DNA of 43,124 nucleotides, from the NCBI GenBank assembly GCA_016927865.1, contig JAFGLU010000048.1, forward strand, positions 1 to 43,124. Reading direction: 5' to 3'. Below, piece by piece: positions 7,280 to 16,213 of the stretch. The notes under the pieces are model-generated. The model was not told the DNA's origin. It ran no database searches and saw only the letters and a program-made list of their open reading frames with translations. Made by a program: the position numbers and the translations under genes. The DNA is from Anaerolineaceae bacterium (GTDB lineage: Bacteria; Chloroflexota; Anaerolineae; Anaerolineales; Anaerolineaceae). How positions within the stretch are numbered: the stretch's first letter is position 1; every line of letters starts with the position of its first letter.

Positions 7280-8260
7280 TTATCTCGCCAGAATGCGCGC
7301 CATGGCCAGCGCTTCCTGAGAGAGCGTTTGCTTCTTCGAAATCACCTGCTGCAGCGGCACCGGGATAATATCGCGCCCGTCCAGGGCAGTCATCACGCCA
7401 AACTGGCCCGACACGATGAATTCCACGGCCTTGACGCCGAAACGGGTGGCCAGGTAGCGGTCAAAGGCCGTCGGCTTGCCGCCGCGCTGCACATGTCCCA
7501 AAACGGTCACGCGTGTGTCGAAGCCCAGGTCCAAGTCTTCCAACTTCTGGGCCAACTCTTGAGCCCTGATGGAAGCACCCTCGGCAACCACGATAATGGC
7601 ATGTGCCTTGCCGCGTTTGTAGGCGTCATCGACCATCGCCACAACATCTTCAAACGGCGTCTCAACCTCGGGCACCAGTACCATTTCTGCGCCGGTGATG
7701 ATTCCGGCGCGCACCGCCAGATATCCGCACGCGCGGCCCATCGTTTCGATGATGAAGGCGCGATTGTGCGAAGAGGCCGTATCGCGCAGCTTGTCGATAG
7801 CGTCGACGATGGTGTTGAGCGCTGTATCGACCCCGATGCACATATCGGTGCCGTAAATGTCGTTGTCGATGCTGGCAGGGATGCCCACCACCGGCACGCC
7901 CTGCTGCATGAGCATCGTGCCGCCGGTGAGCGAGCCGTCGCCGCCCAGGATTACCAACGCTTCGATGCCTGCGTTGTTCAGGTTGCGGATGGCCTGGCGC
8001 TGCCCCTGGGGGGTCTTCATCTCCATGCTGCGCGCGGTGCGCAGGAAAGTGCCGCCGCGTTGCAAGATCCCGCCAACATCCCTGGGGCCTAGCTCGCGGA
8101 ATTTTCCGTGAAGCATGCCTTCATAACCATCTTCGACACCAAGGACCCGCAGCCCCTGAGCCAGGCCTGCGCGCACCACAGCTCGAATGCCGGGGTTCAT
8201 TCCCGGCGCATCGCCTCCAGAGGTCATCACCCCGATGGTTCGAATGGAAGATTTCAACAT
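7280..8260 (-). CDS. pfkA: ATP-dependent 6-phosphofructokinase
   Basis: The enzyme phosphorylates fructose 6-phosphate in glycolysis. The 326-residue length fits the bacterial PfkA subunit. The ATP site TSGGDAPGMN is at residues 13-22, GGDGS at 106-110 (Gly in the position that favours ATP over PPi), the catalytic region ASIDND near 129-134, and MGRACGYLA and QRGGKPTAFDR follow. The usual PGTIDND is ASIDND here, with the catalytic Asp kept. AAGGA lies just before ATG 8260; the AGGA-AAA-TCCT around it could fold weakly. It begins 24 nt after the dnaE stop on the same strand, so the two are probably co-transcribed. A large palindrome lies 9 nt beyond its stop. Confidence 0.95.
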   Translation of the reverse strand: MLKSSIRTIGVMTSGGDAPGMNPGIRAVVRAGLAQGLRVLGVEDGYEGMLHGKFRELGPRDVGGILQRGGTFLRTARSMEMKTPQGQRQAIRNLNNAGIEALVILGGDGSLTGGTMLMQQGVPVVGIPASIDNDIYGTDMCIGVDTALNTIVDAIDKLRDTASSHNRAFIIETMGRACGYLAVRAGIITGAEMVLVPEVETPFEDVVAMVDDAYKRGKAHAIIVVAEGASIRAQELAQKLEDLDLGFDTRVTVLGHVQRGGKPTAFDRYLATRFGVKAVEFIVSGQFGVMTALDGRDIIPVPLQQVISKKQTLSQEALAMARILAR

Positions 8261-8284
8261 AGGATTTTCCTTACTGAATGCAGA

Positions 8285-11200
8285 CTATTGAATGCGAATC
8301 GGCTCAACCAATACATTTTCTTCACCAACCAGCTCGGCTAATTTTTCGAGCAGGGTCTGGCAAATACCGGTCGTGTCGTTCGGGAATTCTAATTGGTAAT
8401 GCCCATTGCCTTCGAACACAACGAAGGCGAACTTGTCCCGTCCGGGATAAGAGCGCAGCCTGCCATGCACCCCTTTCAATCGGCGAACGTCGCGTAACTT
8501 GTCACCGGTGGAACGGAAAACCACCTTGACCATGCGCGGCTGCGTTTCTCCGGAGGGCTCCAGGATCACCGGCGCGACCAGAATGGGCATCACGGGCAAA
8601 GGCGCGGGAGGGTCTTCCACAGCCAGCGGGACTACCGGCGCCTCGAGATTGGGTTTCGCAGCGGGCCGGACTTCGGGCTCGGGTGGCGGGGGTGAAACCG
8701 GCGGCGAGGCCTGAGCCGCCAGAGGAATTTCGCCCAGAACCGGCTGGCTGTCTTGCATCAGCAAGTGCCAGTCGTCGGGCATCTCGGGCGGTTCCAGCGG
8801 GTCGGCGGCAGGCTGAGGCTTCGGAGCGGACGGCGCCGGGCGGGCGGGCGCTGGCGCTGCCACCGGCTTGGGCGCGGGTTTTGGAGCCGCCGGGCGGGCT
8901 GTCTGCGCGGGGGGCGGAGCAGCGATCTCCTCGGCTTCGGGCATGTATTCCACGGGCTCGGGGATGCGCTCGGGCACCTGGTAGAGGGGAGCCACAGGGG
9001 CGTCAAAAATGTTGCCATCTTCGTCTTCGCTAGAAATGACATCGGCGAAATCATAGGCCGACAAGCCGCCTTCGTCTGACACCGGAATGTCTTCTAGCGA
9101 CACTTCAAAGAGCTTGTCGACTAAAATTTTGGGGTCGCCGTTGGCCGTGTCGGCTTTGCCTTCCGCAATCAGCACCGCGTCGGGGATCACGAGCGAATGG
9201 TATTTCTCCCACGTGGAAGGGAACACGACCAGGTCGATGTTGCCCTGCATATCCTCAAGGGTCACAAAGCCCATCGTCTTGCCGGTTTTGGTCTGGTGGT
9301 TGCGGAAGCGGGTCACAATTCCAGCCACGGTGACGGGAGCCTTGTCGCGCACTTCGGCCAGTTGGTTGGAGAAGTGAGTAGTGCGCCGGCGCAGGGCAGT
9401 CTGATAAGGCGAAAGGGGATGGTCGGATACATATAGTCCGATCAGCTCTTTCTCCCATTCCAACTGCTCGCGGTTGTTCACCGGCCCCGCTGAACCGGGC
9501 ACGATGTCTTGCTCTTCCACACCCACCGCCGCGCCGAAGAAACTCAACTGCCCGCTCTGCGCCGCCCTGAAGTGGCTGGAACTGACCGATATGATCTGTT
9601 CTTGCGTTTCCAGTAAAGACGAGCGCGAGCCAAAGCGGTCAAATGCGCCCACCTTGATTAAACATTCTAACGAGCGTTTGCCCACCTGGCGCAGGTCCAC
9701 GCGCGTGGAAAAATCGGTCAGCGAGGTGAAGGGGCCGTCCTGGCGGGCCTGGCAGACCATATCGACCGGCCCCTGGCCCACGTTTTTCACCGCGCCCATA
9801 CCGAAGCGGATGGAGGCCTTGCCATCTTCATGATCCTCAATGGTGAAGTCCCAGCCGCTGGTATTGATATCCGGCGGCAGCACCTGGATGCCCATGGCCC
9901 GCGAGTCGGCCACATAGGCGGCCACCTTAGCGGTATCGTTCTTCGACGCCGAGAGCAGAGCGGTCATGTACTCTACGGTGTAGTGCGTTTTGAGATAAGC
10001 CGTCTGCACCGCGATGATTCCGTAATCGGCGGCATGGGATTTGTTGAAGCCATAGCGGGCAAACTCTTCCCAGTCGGTGAAGATGCCCTCGGCGGTGGTG
10101 TGTTCAATGCCTCGTTCTTCGGCGCCCTTGATGAACTTGATCTTGTGCTTTTCCAGCTTATCTTTCTGCTTCTTGGCAATGGCCTTTCGCAGTTCATCCG
10201 ACTCCGAGAGGGTGTACCCGGCCAAATCCACTGCGGCGCGCATAATCTGTTCCTGGTACACCGGGATGCCGTAAGTTTCCTCGAAGATAGGCTCCATCGC
10301 CGGGTGGCGGTATTCGACTTGTTCTTCCTTGTGCATCCGGCGAATGTAGGAGGGGATAAAGTCCAACGGGCCGGGGCGATAGAGGGCCACCATGGCGATG
10401 ACATTATCCAGGTTTTCGGGGCGCATTTGCACCAGGAAGCGGGTCATGCCCGTGCCTTCCAGTTGGAACACGCCTGCCGTGTGACCTTTGCTGAGGAAGT
10501 CAAACGTTTCCTTGTCATCGATAGGGATGTTGTCTAGATTTAGCTTGATGCCGTGGCGCTGCTCGATCAGATCACAGGCGCGCTGCATGATGGTCAGCGT
10601 CACCAGCCCGAGGAAGTCCACCTTGAGCAGGCCCAGCGATTCGATGACCGACATCTCAAACTGAGTCACCGCTTTGATGGGCGATTCTTCCGATCCGCTG
10701 GTGGGGCGGTGCAGGGGCACATAATGGACGATGGGTTCATCGCTGACCACCACGCCCGCCGCGTGCGTGCCGGCATTGCGCACCACGCCTTCCATCTTCC
10801 CGGCGGTATCAATCAACCCTTTCAGGTATTCGGCTTCGCTATAGGCCGTCTTCAACTCGGGCACCTGCTCGAGGGCATCATGGATGCTGACGGACTTGCC
10901 CGGCACAGCAGGGATCATCTTGCTGATGCGGTCCACTTCGCTGAGTGGAATGTCCATCACTCGGCCCACATCGCGGATGGCGCCTCGGGCAGCCATGGTA
11001 CCAAATGTGATAATTTGGGCCACTTTGTCGCTGCCGTACTTTTGGGCGCAATATTCCATCACGCGCGAGCGCATATCGTCCTGGAAGTCCAGGTCGATAT
11101 CGGGCATGGAGATGCGCCCGGGGTTGAGGAAGCGCTCAAAGATCAGGCCGTGTTCCATCGGCTCCACCAGGGTGATATCGAGGGTATAGGCCACCATCGA

Positions 11201-12289
11201 GCCGGCGGCCGAGCCGCGGGCGTTGTACCAAATGCCGTGGTGATAGGCATAGCGGCACAAATCCCACACGATCAGGAAGTAAGCATCGAAGCCCATCTGA
11301 TGGATGACGCCCAACTCGTACTCCAGGCGCTGGCGCACCTCGGGATCGTCGGCGTGCGCGCCGTAACGGCGGAGCAGCCCTTCCTCGCACAACTGGCGCA
11401 AATAGGTCTCGGCGGTGTGGCCTTCGGGAACCGGGAAGCGCGGCAGGTGATAGCCCTTATTGGTCAAATCTACGTTGCAACGCTCGGCCACCAGCAGCGT
11501 GTTACTAATGGCTTCGGGTACCTCGGGGAACAAGGCGCTCATCTCCTGCGGAGAGCGCAGGTAGAACGAGTCCACGCTCATCTTCATGCGGTTGGGGTCG
11601 GTGATGAGCGAGCCGGTTTGAATGGCCAGGAGAATGTCCTGCAAGCGGGCGTCCTCACGATTGATGTAATGCACGTCGTTGGTGGCCAGGTAGCGGGCAT
11701 TGTAGCGCTTGCCCAACTGCATCAGCGTTTTGTTTAGTTCCAGTAGCTCCGGAATTTCGTGGTGCTGCAGCTCAAAGAAGAAGCGATCGGCGCCAAAAAC
11801 CTCATAGTACCAGTCCAGCAGCTTGCGAGCCTCTTCGGGGCCGTGGTTGCGAATGGCCCGCGATACTTCGGACGACATGCAGCCCGTGGTGCAAATCAGA
11901 CCTTCGGCGTGAGAGGCCAAAAATTCATGGTCGATGCGCGGATAATAATAGAAGCCGTCCAACTGTGAGGCGGAGGCAATCTCGAGTAAATTGCGGTAAC
12001 CGGTTTGGTTTTCGGCCAGCAGCAGCAAGTGGTGCGACTGCTTGTCCAGGCGGGCATCCCGGTCTTTCATGCTCCGCGAGGCCATGTATCCTTCCAGGCC
12101 AATGATGGGCTTGACCCCGGCTGCCTGGGCGGCGTTAAAGAACTCGATCACGCCAAACATCGTGCCGTGATCGGTAATTGCCACCGCGGGCATGCCTAAT
12201 TCTTTGGCGCGCGCCACCAGCTTCTTCGGGTCAGAGAAGCCGTCCAGCAGCGAATATTGGGTGTGGACGTGAAGATGTACGAATGACAT
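8285..12289 (-). CDS. dnaE: DNA polymerase III subunit alpha
   Basis: This 1334-residue replicative polymerase has an N-terminal PHP domain beginning HLHVHTQYSLLDG (residues 5-17) and ITDHGTMFGV. The polymerase palm follows with ARGSAAGSM and PDIDLDFQDD carrying catalytic Asp residues (roughly residues 360-410). Next come LLKVDFLGL, the fingers (RPGPLDFIP, YQEQIM) and an OB-fold domain (PVTVAGIVTRFRN). Residues about 1095-1250 are a Pro/Ala-rich, probably disordered linker, followed by a last compact domain of about 80 residues. The linker is unusually long. No intein is present. It appears to be the first gene of a dnaE-pfkA unit. The ribosome site before ATG 12289 is weak (CAGGT). Confidence 0.97.
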   Translation of the reverse strand: MSFVHLHVHTQYSLLDGFSDPKKLVARAKELGMPAVAITDHGTMFGVIEFFNAAQAAGVKPIIGLEGYMASRSMKDRDARLDKQSHHLLLLAENQTGYRNLLEIASASQLDGFYYYPRIDHEFLASHAEGLICTTGCMSSEVSRAIRNHGPEEARKLLDWYYEVFGADRFFFELQHHEIPELLELNKTLMQLGKRYNARYLATNDVHYINREDARLQDILLAIQTGSLITDPNRMKMSVDSFYLRSPQEMSALFPEVPEAISNTLLVAERCNVDLTNKGYHLPRFPVPEGHTAETYLRQLCEEGLLRRYGAHADDPEVRQRLEYELGVIHQMGFDAYFLIVWDLCRYAYHHGIWYNARGSAAGSMVAYTLDITLVEPMEHGLIFERFLNPGRISMPDIDLDFQDDMRSRVMEYCAQKYGSDKVAQIITFGTMAARGAIRDVGRVMDIPLSEVDRISKMIPAVPGKSVSIHDALEQVPELKTAYSEAEYLKGLIDTAGKMEGVVRNAGTHAAGVVVSDEPIVHYVPLHRPTSGSEESPIKAVTQFEMSVIESLGLLKVDFLGLVTLTIMQRACDLIEQRHGIKLNLDNIPIDDKETFDFLSKGHTAGVFQLEGTGMTRFLVQMRPENLDNVIAMVALYRPGPLDFIPSYIRRMHKEEQVEYRHPAMEPIFEETYGIPVYQEQIMRAAVDLAGYTLSESDELRKAIAKKQKDKLEKHKIKFIKGAEERGIEHTTAEGIFTDWEEFARYGFNKSHAADYGIIAVQTAYLKTHYTVEYMTALLSASKNDTAKVAAYVADSRAMGIQVLPPDINTSGWDFTIEDHEDGKASIRFGMGAVKNVGQGPVDMVCQARQDGPFTSLTDFSTRVDLRQVGKRSLECLIKVGAFDRFGSRSSLLETQEQIISVSSSHFRAAQSGQLSFFGAAVGVEEQDIVPGSAGPVNNREQLEWEKELIGLYVSDHPLSPYQTALRRRTTHFSNQLAEVRDKAPVTVAGIVTRFRNHQTKTGKTMGFVTLEDMQGNIDLVVFPSTWEKYHSLVIPDAVLIAEGKADTANGDPKILVDKLFEVSLEDIPVSDEGGLSAYDFADVISSEDEDGNIFDAPVAPLYQVPERIPEPVEYMPEAEEIAAPPPAQTARPAAPKPAPKPVAAPAPARPAPSAPKPQPAADPLEPPEMPDDWHLLMQDSQPVLGEIPLAAQASPPVSPPPPEPEVRPAAKPNLEAPVVPLAVEDPPAPLPVMPILVAPVILEPSGETQPRMVKVVFRSTGDKLRDVRRLKGVHGRLRSYPGRDKFAFVVFEGNGHYQLEFPNDTTGICQTLLEKLAELVGEENVLVEPIRIQ

Positions 12290-12405
12290 ATACCTGTTAA
12301 ATCGAAAGACGACCGCCCTTCCGGTTGGATGGCTTAATTATAGCATTTTCGGCCAGAACAAATGTTAAGAGTTTAGGGGTTCTCTAAGAGTTACCGTGGT
12401 AGGCC

Positions 12406-12458
12406 CCGCATTTTTGGATGTGAGGGCGGCTTCGACGCCCTCACATCCAAAAATGCGG
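12406..12458. repeat. Long perfect palindrome
   Basis: The 23-base arms 12406-12428 and 12436-12458 are exact complements around GCTTCGA. It lies 3' of the UPF0173 gene and upstream of dnaE. It belongs by shape (long stem, TTCG apex) with the elements at 7215, 15461, 16661 and 36500. Confidence 0.8.
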
Positions 12459-12489
12459 ATTTCGCCACGCCAGTTCCCATTGAACCAGT

Positions 12490-13173
12490 TTAGAAAGCCA
12501 GGCTCTCCCCCGGTTTCATCACATGCACCACCGCCGAAGTTTGGGCGCGCACCCGCGCCGCCCAGGCCTGGGGGTCTTGAGCGATCAGCCCGAAGGTGTT
12601 GTAGTGAATGGGGATGACGTGCTTGGGGCGCAGCAGTTCCACGGCGCGCAGAGCGTCATCGGGGCCCATGGTGTAGTTGTCGCCAATGGGCAGCACAGCC
12701 AGGTGAATGCCCTCGTCGCCGATCAACTTCATGTCGCCAAACAGGCCCGTGTCCTGGGCCATATAGATTTTCTCGCCGCTGGGCAGCGTAATCAAGAAAC
12801 CCGCCGGGTTGCCACCGTTCGATCCGTCCGGCAGGGCCGATCCGTGCAGGGCAAAGGTCAGCTTGAGGTAACCGAAGGGGTGCTGGTGCCCGCCGCCGAT
12901 GTGCTGCCCGTGGGCTTTGACCCCTTTGGCGCTCATCCAGCCGGCAATCTCGGCGTTGCTGATGACCAGCGCGCCGGTGCGTTTGGCAATTTCCACCGCA
13001 TCGCCGACGTGATCCCCGTGCCCGTGGCTGACCAGAATAAAATCGGCTGGCACTTTATCGTGGGTAGTGCTGGCGGCCGGGTTGCCCGTGAAAAATGGGT
13101 CGACCAGAATGTGCTGCCCGCCCGTCTCCAGGCCCAGGGTAGCATGTCCGTACCAGGTGAAGGTGAAACTCAT
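12490..13173 (-). CDS. UPF0173 metal-dependent hydrolase
   Basis: This 227-residue protein has a metallo-beta-lactamase fold. It begins with WYGHATLGLE, contains the metal ligand motif HGHGDH (residues 50-55), and later AQDTGLFGDM and PIGDNYTMGPDDA with PIHYNTF near the end. These are the hallmarks of the UPF0173 (YtkL-like) family, whose natural substrate is not known. GGGAGGT precedes the ATG at 13173 with good spacing. A possible -10 (TATAAT on the minus strand, 13212-13217) lies upstream. It appears to be a single-gene unit; the next minus-strand gene upstream ends with hairpins at 13320-13432. Confidence 0.9.
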   Translation of the reverse strand: MSFTFTWYGHATLGLETGGQHILVDPFFTGNPAASTTHDKVPADFILVSHGHGDHVGDAVEIAKRTGALVISNAEIAGWMSAKGVKAHGQHIGGGHQHPFGYLKLTFALHGSALPDGSNGGNPAGFLITLPSGEKIYMAQDTGLFGDMKLIGDEGIHLAVLPIGDNYTMGPDDALRAVELLRPKHVIPIHYNTFGLIAQDPQAWAARVRAQTSAVVHVMKPGESLAF

Positions 13174-13319
13174 CGTGACCTCCCATTGAAGATTCTCATA
13201 TCGACAAATATATTATACGTCAGAGAGGTTCTGAGTGGCTTTCTCACCAAGTCATTGTGCAAGCAATCGGGCTGGTTCAACCCGCTCAGCCCAATATGGG
13301 TAAGTAGATACGTTATAAA

Positions 13320-13359
13320 ACAGGAGCAACCTCCACTGGATAGTAGAGGTTGCTCCTGT
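13320..13359 (-). terminator. Terminator after the 56-residue protein gene
   Basis: ACAGGAGCAACCTC and its exact complement (13346-13359) form a 14-bp stem around 12 nt, followed on the minus strand by TTTTAT. A second imperfect stem with ends GATTGAG/CTCAATC spans 13374-13432, between this hairpin and the stop of the gene at 13437. Confidence 0.65.
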
Positions 13360-13436
13360 TCTACGCAAAAGTCGATTGAGCACGGCCGGCAAGATTTGGG
13401 GGGCCTGTCTGAAGCCGGGCCGGTCCTCAATCGTTG

Positions 13437-13607
13437 TTAAATGCCGTCGAGCAAAACACCGAGGACCAGCAGCACAAACGCCGCCAACACCAGCCAGAAA
13501 GCGTAGGGCGCTAAAGCGGAAACACTAGCAAACTGGCCCAACATGCCGAGTACAGCCAAAACCACGGCGATCCAGAACGTTGCTTGTTTGGGTTTCTGAA
13601 GTTTCAT
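13437..13607 (-). CDS. Small two-helix membrane protein, 56 residues
   Basis: The short open frame starts at ATG 13607 with TCCTCC on the plus strand (13613-13618), i.e. GGAGGA, 5 nt upstream. It encodes MKLQKPKQATFW, then a hydrophobic helix IAVVLAVLGMLGQF, a short turn, and a second helix ending LLVLGVLLDGI. Strong ribosome site, positive N-terminus and two terminal hairpins after the stop support a real gene. The function is unknown; it looks like a small structural or assembly-type membrane protein. A start one codon earlier (13610) is possible but too close to the ribosome site. Confidence 0.75.
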   Translation of the reverse strand: MKLQKPKQATFWIAVVLAVLGMLGQFASVSALAPYAFWLVLAAFVLLVLGVLLDGI

Positions 13608-13979
13608 CATTATCCTCCGTATCCTAATCTAAAAGAACAGTGAACCTTCCCGGCCCCATAACACGCTAAACGTGTTATGAAAGGTTTTTCAATAGGCTTG
13701 CCCATAAGTTGAAGGGCAGCAACTCGAAAAGGGTATCCATAGCATCAATCCGATGACATTAAATTTATTATTGTTCTTTTTTGGGGAAAGTCAAATGTTT
13801 TTTGCTCTGCGTTCACGCAGTTCATCGGACTAACCTCTAACGCTGTCTGTAAGGCCACATTAAAATTTATTCCCTTGCCAAATACAACCCCTATACTTCG
13901 AAATGGTTGCCTTTTGGCAAGGGATTGGTCACAAAACCTTGCCACGGGGAATTATTTACCCGCAAATTTATCCGGCTTT
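13608..13979. other. Intergenic region with two hairpins, no gene seen
   Basis: CATAACACG and CGTGTTATG (13657-13679) form a 9-bp hairpin upstream of the 56-residue gene. TCCCTTGCCAAA (13871-13882) and its complement (13913-13924) form a 12-bp stem with a 30-nt loop, 3' of the NADH dehydrogenase-like gene. The area is AT-rich with no convincing open frame on either strand. Confidence 0.5.
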
Positions 13980-15266
13980 TTAAGAAGCATACTCCTTGGT
14001 GCGGGCGCGCCGTTCTGGGCCGATCACACGCACGGCCCGGTCATAGACCAGGTAATTCCAGGCCCAGTCCAGCAGCACCATCATCCGGTTGCGGAAGCCG
14101 ATCAATTGGAAGATATGCACCACCACCCAGGCCAGCCAGGCAAACCAGCCACGCAGTTCCACTGGCCCCAATTTTGCCACAGCCCGGTTTCGCCCAATGG
14201 TAGCCATGATACCTGGGTCACGGTAACGGAAAGGCTGTTGGGCCAGCCCCTCTGCTGCACGCAGCAGATTGCGAGCGGCGTGATCGCCTTGCTGCATGGC
14301 TACCGGCGCAACCATCGGCAGCGGGCGCCCGTCCTCTCCCTCTAGATGAGCGGCGTCGCCAATCAAGTACACTTCGGGGTGCTCTGGCACTTGCAGGGTG
14401 GGCAAAACGTGCACCCGTCCCAAGCTGCCGGATTGGAGCCCGAGAGCGGTTATCAGTGGCGCAGCCTCTACCCCGGCGGCCCACACCAGCGTGTGCGTAG
14501 CGAGTGTTTCCCCGTCCTTCAGCCGCACCACACGCCCGTCATAGCCGGCTACGGCAGTCCCAAAGCGTACATCCACGCCCTTCTCGGCCAGCGCTTGCAC
14601 GGTGAACTCGCCGGAGCGCTCGGGCATGGCGGGCAGCAGGCGCTGGGCTGCCTCCAACAGGATAATCTGCGGGCGCTGAATGGCCAGGCCAGGCAAATCT
14701 TTGTGCAGAACCACTTGGGCCAGTTCAGAAATGGCCCCGGCGCACTCGACCCCGGTGGGGCCGCCTCCCGCCACGACAAAAGTCAGCAGGGCCTTGCGGC
14801 GAGCGGGGGCGTTTTCCTGGGCGGCCTGCTCAAAAAGGCGCAGTAAATGGTTGCGTATGGCGACGGCATCTTCCAGCGATTTCAAGCCAAAGGCATGCCG
14901 GGCAACGTCTTGCATGCCAAAGGTATTGGTCACACCTCCGGCAGCCAGGATCAAGTAGTCATATTCCAACGAACCCTGATCGGTATCCAGGCGGCGAGCG
15001 GCCAGGTCAGCACCGCGCACCTCGGCCAGGCGAAACTCCAGGTTGCGCTGCGAGCGCAGAATGGCGCGCACCGGTTGGGCAATTTCATCGGGCGAGAGTC
15101 CGGCGGTCGCTACCTGGTAGAGCAGCGGTTGGAAGAGATGATAGTTGTTGCGGTCTAGCAGCGTGATGCGCACCGGAGCTTTGGCCAGGGCGCGCGCTGC
15201 GCGCAGTCCGCCGAATCCGGCGCCGACAATCACGACATGGGGCAGGGTTGTTTGGTTTTCGTTCAT
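13980..15266 (-). CDS. Type II NADH dehydrogenase-like flavoprotein
   Basis: This 428-residue protein has an N-terminal FAD-binding GAGFGGLRAARAL (residues 15-27), the typical NNYHLFQPLLYQVATAGL segment, a second nucleotide-binding GGGPTGVECAGA in the middle and LIGDAAH in the FAD C-terminal motif. This arrangement matches non-proton-pumping NADH:quinone oxidoreductases (NDH-2), which pass electrons from NADH to quinone at the membrane. The C-terminus carries hydrophobic and amphipathic segments (FAWLAWVVVHIFQLIGF, WAWNYLVYDRAVRV) suited to membrane attachment. GGAGGTTCC precedes the ATG at 15266. No operon partner is seen. Confidence 0.88.
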   Translation of the reverse strand: MNENQTTLPHVVIVGAGFGGLRAARALAKAPVRITLLDRNNYHLFQPLLYQVATAGLSPDEIAQPVRAILRSQRNLEFRLAEVRGADLAARRLDTDQGSLEYDYLILAAGGVTNTFGMQDVARHAFGLKSLEDAVAIRNHLLRLFEQAAQENAPARRKALLTFVVAGGGPTGVECAGAISELAQVVLHKDLPGLAIQRPQIILLEAAQRLLPAMPERSGEFTVQALAEKGVDVRFGTAVAGYDGRVVRLKDGETLATHTLVWAAGVEAAPLITALGLQSGSLGRVHVLPTLQVPEHPEVYLIGDAAHLEGEDGRPLPMVAPVAMQQGDHAARNLLRAAEGLAQQPFRYRDPGIMATIGRNRAVAKLGPVELRGWFAWLAWVVVHIFQLIGFRNRMMVLLDWAWNYLVYDRAVRVIGPERRARTKEYAS

Positions 15267-15652
15267 CGGAACCTCCTCTGGTTACCGTAGATTGTGTGTA
15301 GCTATTCAGCTATGCCTCAAATTCGGAACTTCTCTATTTCAGGGTAGCTGTGTTTGTGTTATTTTTCACAATGTAAGTTTACCAAATTTATCCTATTAAT
15401 ACAAGCCCCTTCTTTTCATCCCTGTACATAAACATTACTACTCAGCCAGAGGTGGAAAATTCCTAAAATGGAGGTGTGTGGAGCACTTCGCGCTCCACAC
15501 ACTTCAATTTTAGGAAGATACAAAAAAGGATCGCCGGGAATTGTCGTGGGTAATTCCTAACGATCCAAATCTGTTGCTCCGGCGGGCCGCCGTAGACCCT
15601 ACCGGAGCAATTGGAGGAATTTCCAGAAGAAGATCCGCGCTACGCCGTGCGC
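15267..15652. other. Intergenic region with palindromic element A
   Basis: No gene is seen. It holds the conserved head CTACTCAGCCAGAGGTGGAA (15438-15457) and immediately after it a long hairpin (15461-15515). The rest upstream of the NADH dehydrogenase-like gene is AT-rich and should contain its promoter, which I could not place. Confidence 0.5.
15461..15515. repeat. Long palindrome A
   Basis: Arms of 24 bases (15461-15484 and 15492-15515) match at all but two positions around ACTTCGC. It is preceded by the head ACTCAGCCAGAGG shared with 16513-16535 and 16634-16654. It lies 3' of the four-repeat secreted protein. Confidence 0.75.
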
Positions 15653-16213
15653 CTAATCATCTCCGGAAACAATCTCGCCGCCTTCCGGCCCAAGAACCAG
15701 TGTGTACCCCGAGCCGATGTCGATGCGGGTGTAAACGGGCTGGGAGCCGGTGACGGGCACGAGCGCCTGGGTTTGGCCCTTGCTGCAATCAATCTGCCCA
15801 CCGTTGGGGCCGAGGACCAGATAACAACCAGAGCCGATGTCAATCTTATTGACGGAAGGGCGAGTCTGATAGCCGGTAACGGGCACCAACGCCTGGGGCT
15901 CGCTCCCGCAAAGAATATCGCCGCCCTTTGCCCCAACGATCAGCACGCAGCCGGAGCCAATATCGAGCTTGGTATAACCCAACTGGGCGGGGCTGCCTGT
16001 GACGGGCACGATTGGCTGAAGTTTGGCGCTGCTGCAATCAATCTGCCCGCCTTTGGGACCGACGACCAATACGCAGCCAGAGCCGATGTCAATTTTTTGG
16101 ACATCGTCGTCTGGCGCCTGGGCAGAGACCGGGTTTGCCGCCATCAGCAGCAACCCGCTCATGAGCACCACCATGCAAACCAGCCTGGTGAGAATCAACC
16201 GCTTGTTATTCAT
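15653..16213 (-). CDS. Secreted protein of four tandem about 40-residue repeats
   Basis: This 186-residue protein has a signal peptide (MNNKRLILTR, hydrophobic core, cleavage near NPVSA-Q). After a short acidic linker it consists of three complete repeats and a fourth that stops early. Each repeat begins with a version of KIDIGSGCVLVVGPKGGQI and the complete ones end near ALVPVTG. The first three units carry Cys residues (GSGC and a second Cys after GGQI/GGDI); in the fourth GSGC has become GSGY. I do not recognise the family. The short Gly-turn beta units suggest a repeat beta structure exposed on the cell surface. I chose ATG 16213 because AAAGGAGGA precedes it; GTG 16216 is an alternative. 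It is flanked by palindromic elements. Confidence 0.75.
   Translation of the reverse strand: MNNKRLILTRLVCMVVLMSGLLLMAANPVSAQAPDDDVQKIDIGSGCVLVVGPKGGQIDCSSAKLQPIVPVTGSPAQLGYTKLDIGSGCVLIVGAKGGDILCGSEPQALVPVTGYQTRPSVNKIDIGSGCYLVLGPNGGQIDCSKGQTQALVPVTGSQPVYTRIDIGSGYTLVLGPEGGEIVSGDD

Noticed and set aside
8285..12289. Intein in DnaE
   Set aside because: Catalytic motifs are continuous; no extra Hint-type block or splice-junction residues are seen.
12933..13145. Overlapping frames inside the UPF0173 gene
   Set aside because: Shadows of the real frame, with no ribosome site and no recognisable motif.
15653..16213. CRISPR-like array from repeated DNA
   Set aside because: The repetition is in the protein (about 40 codons per unit with diverged DNA), not short identical repeats with unique spacers.
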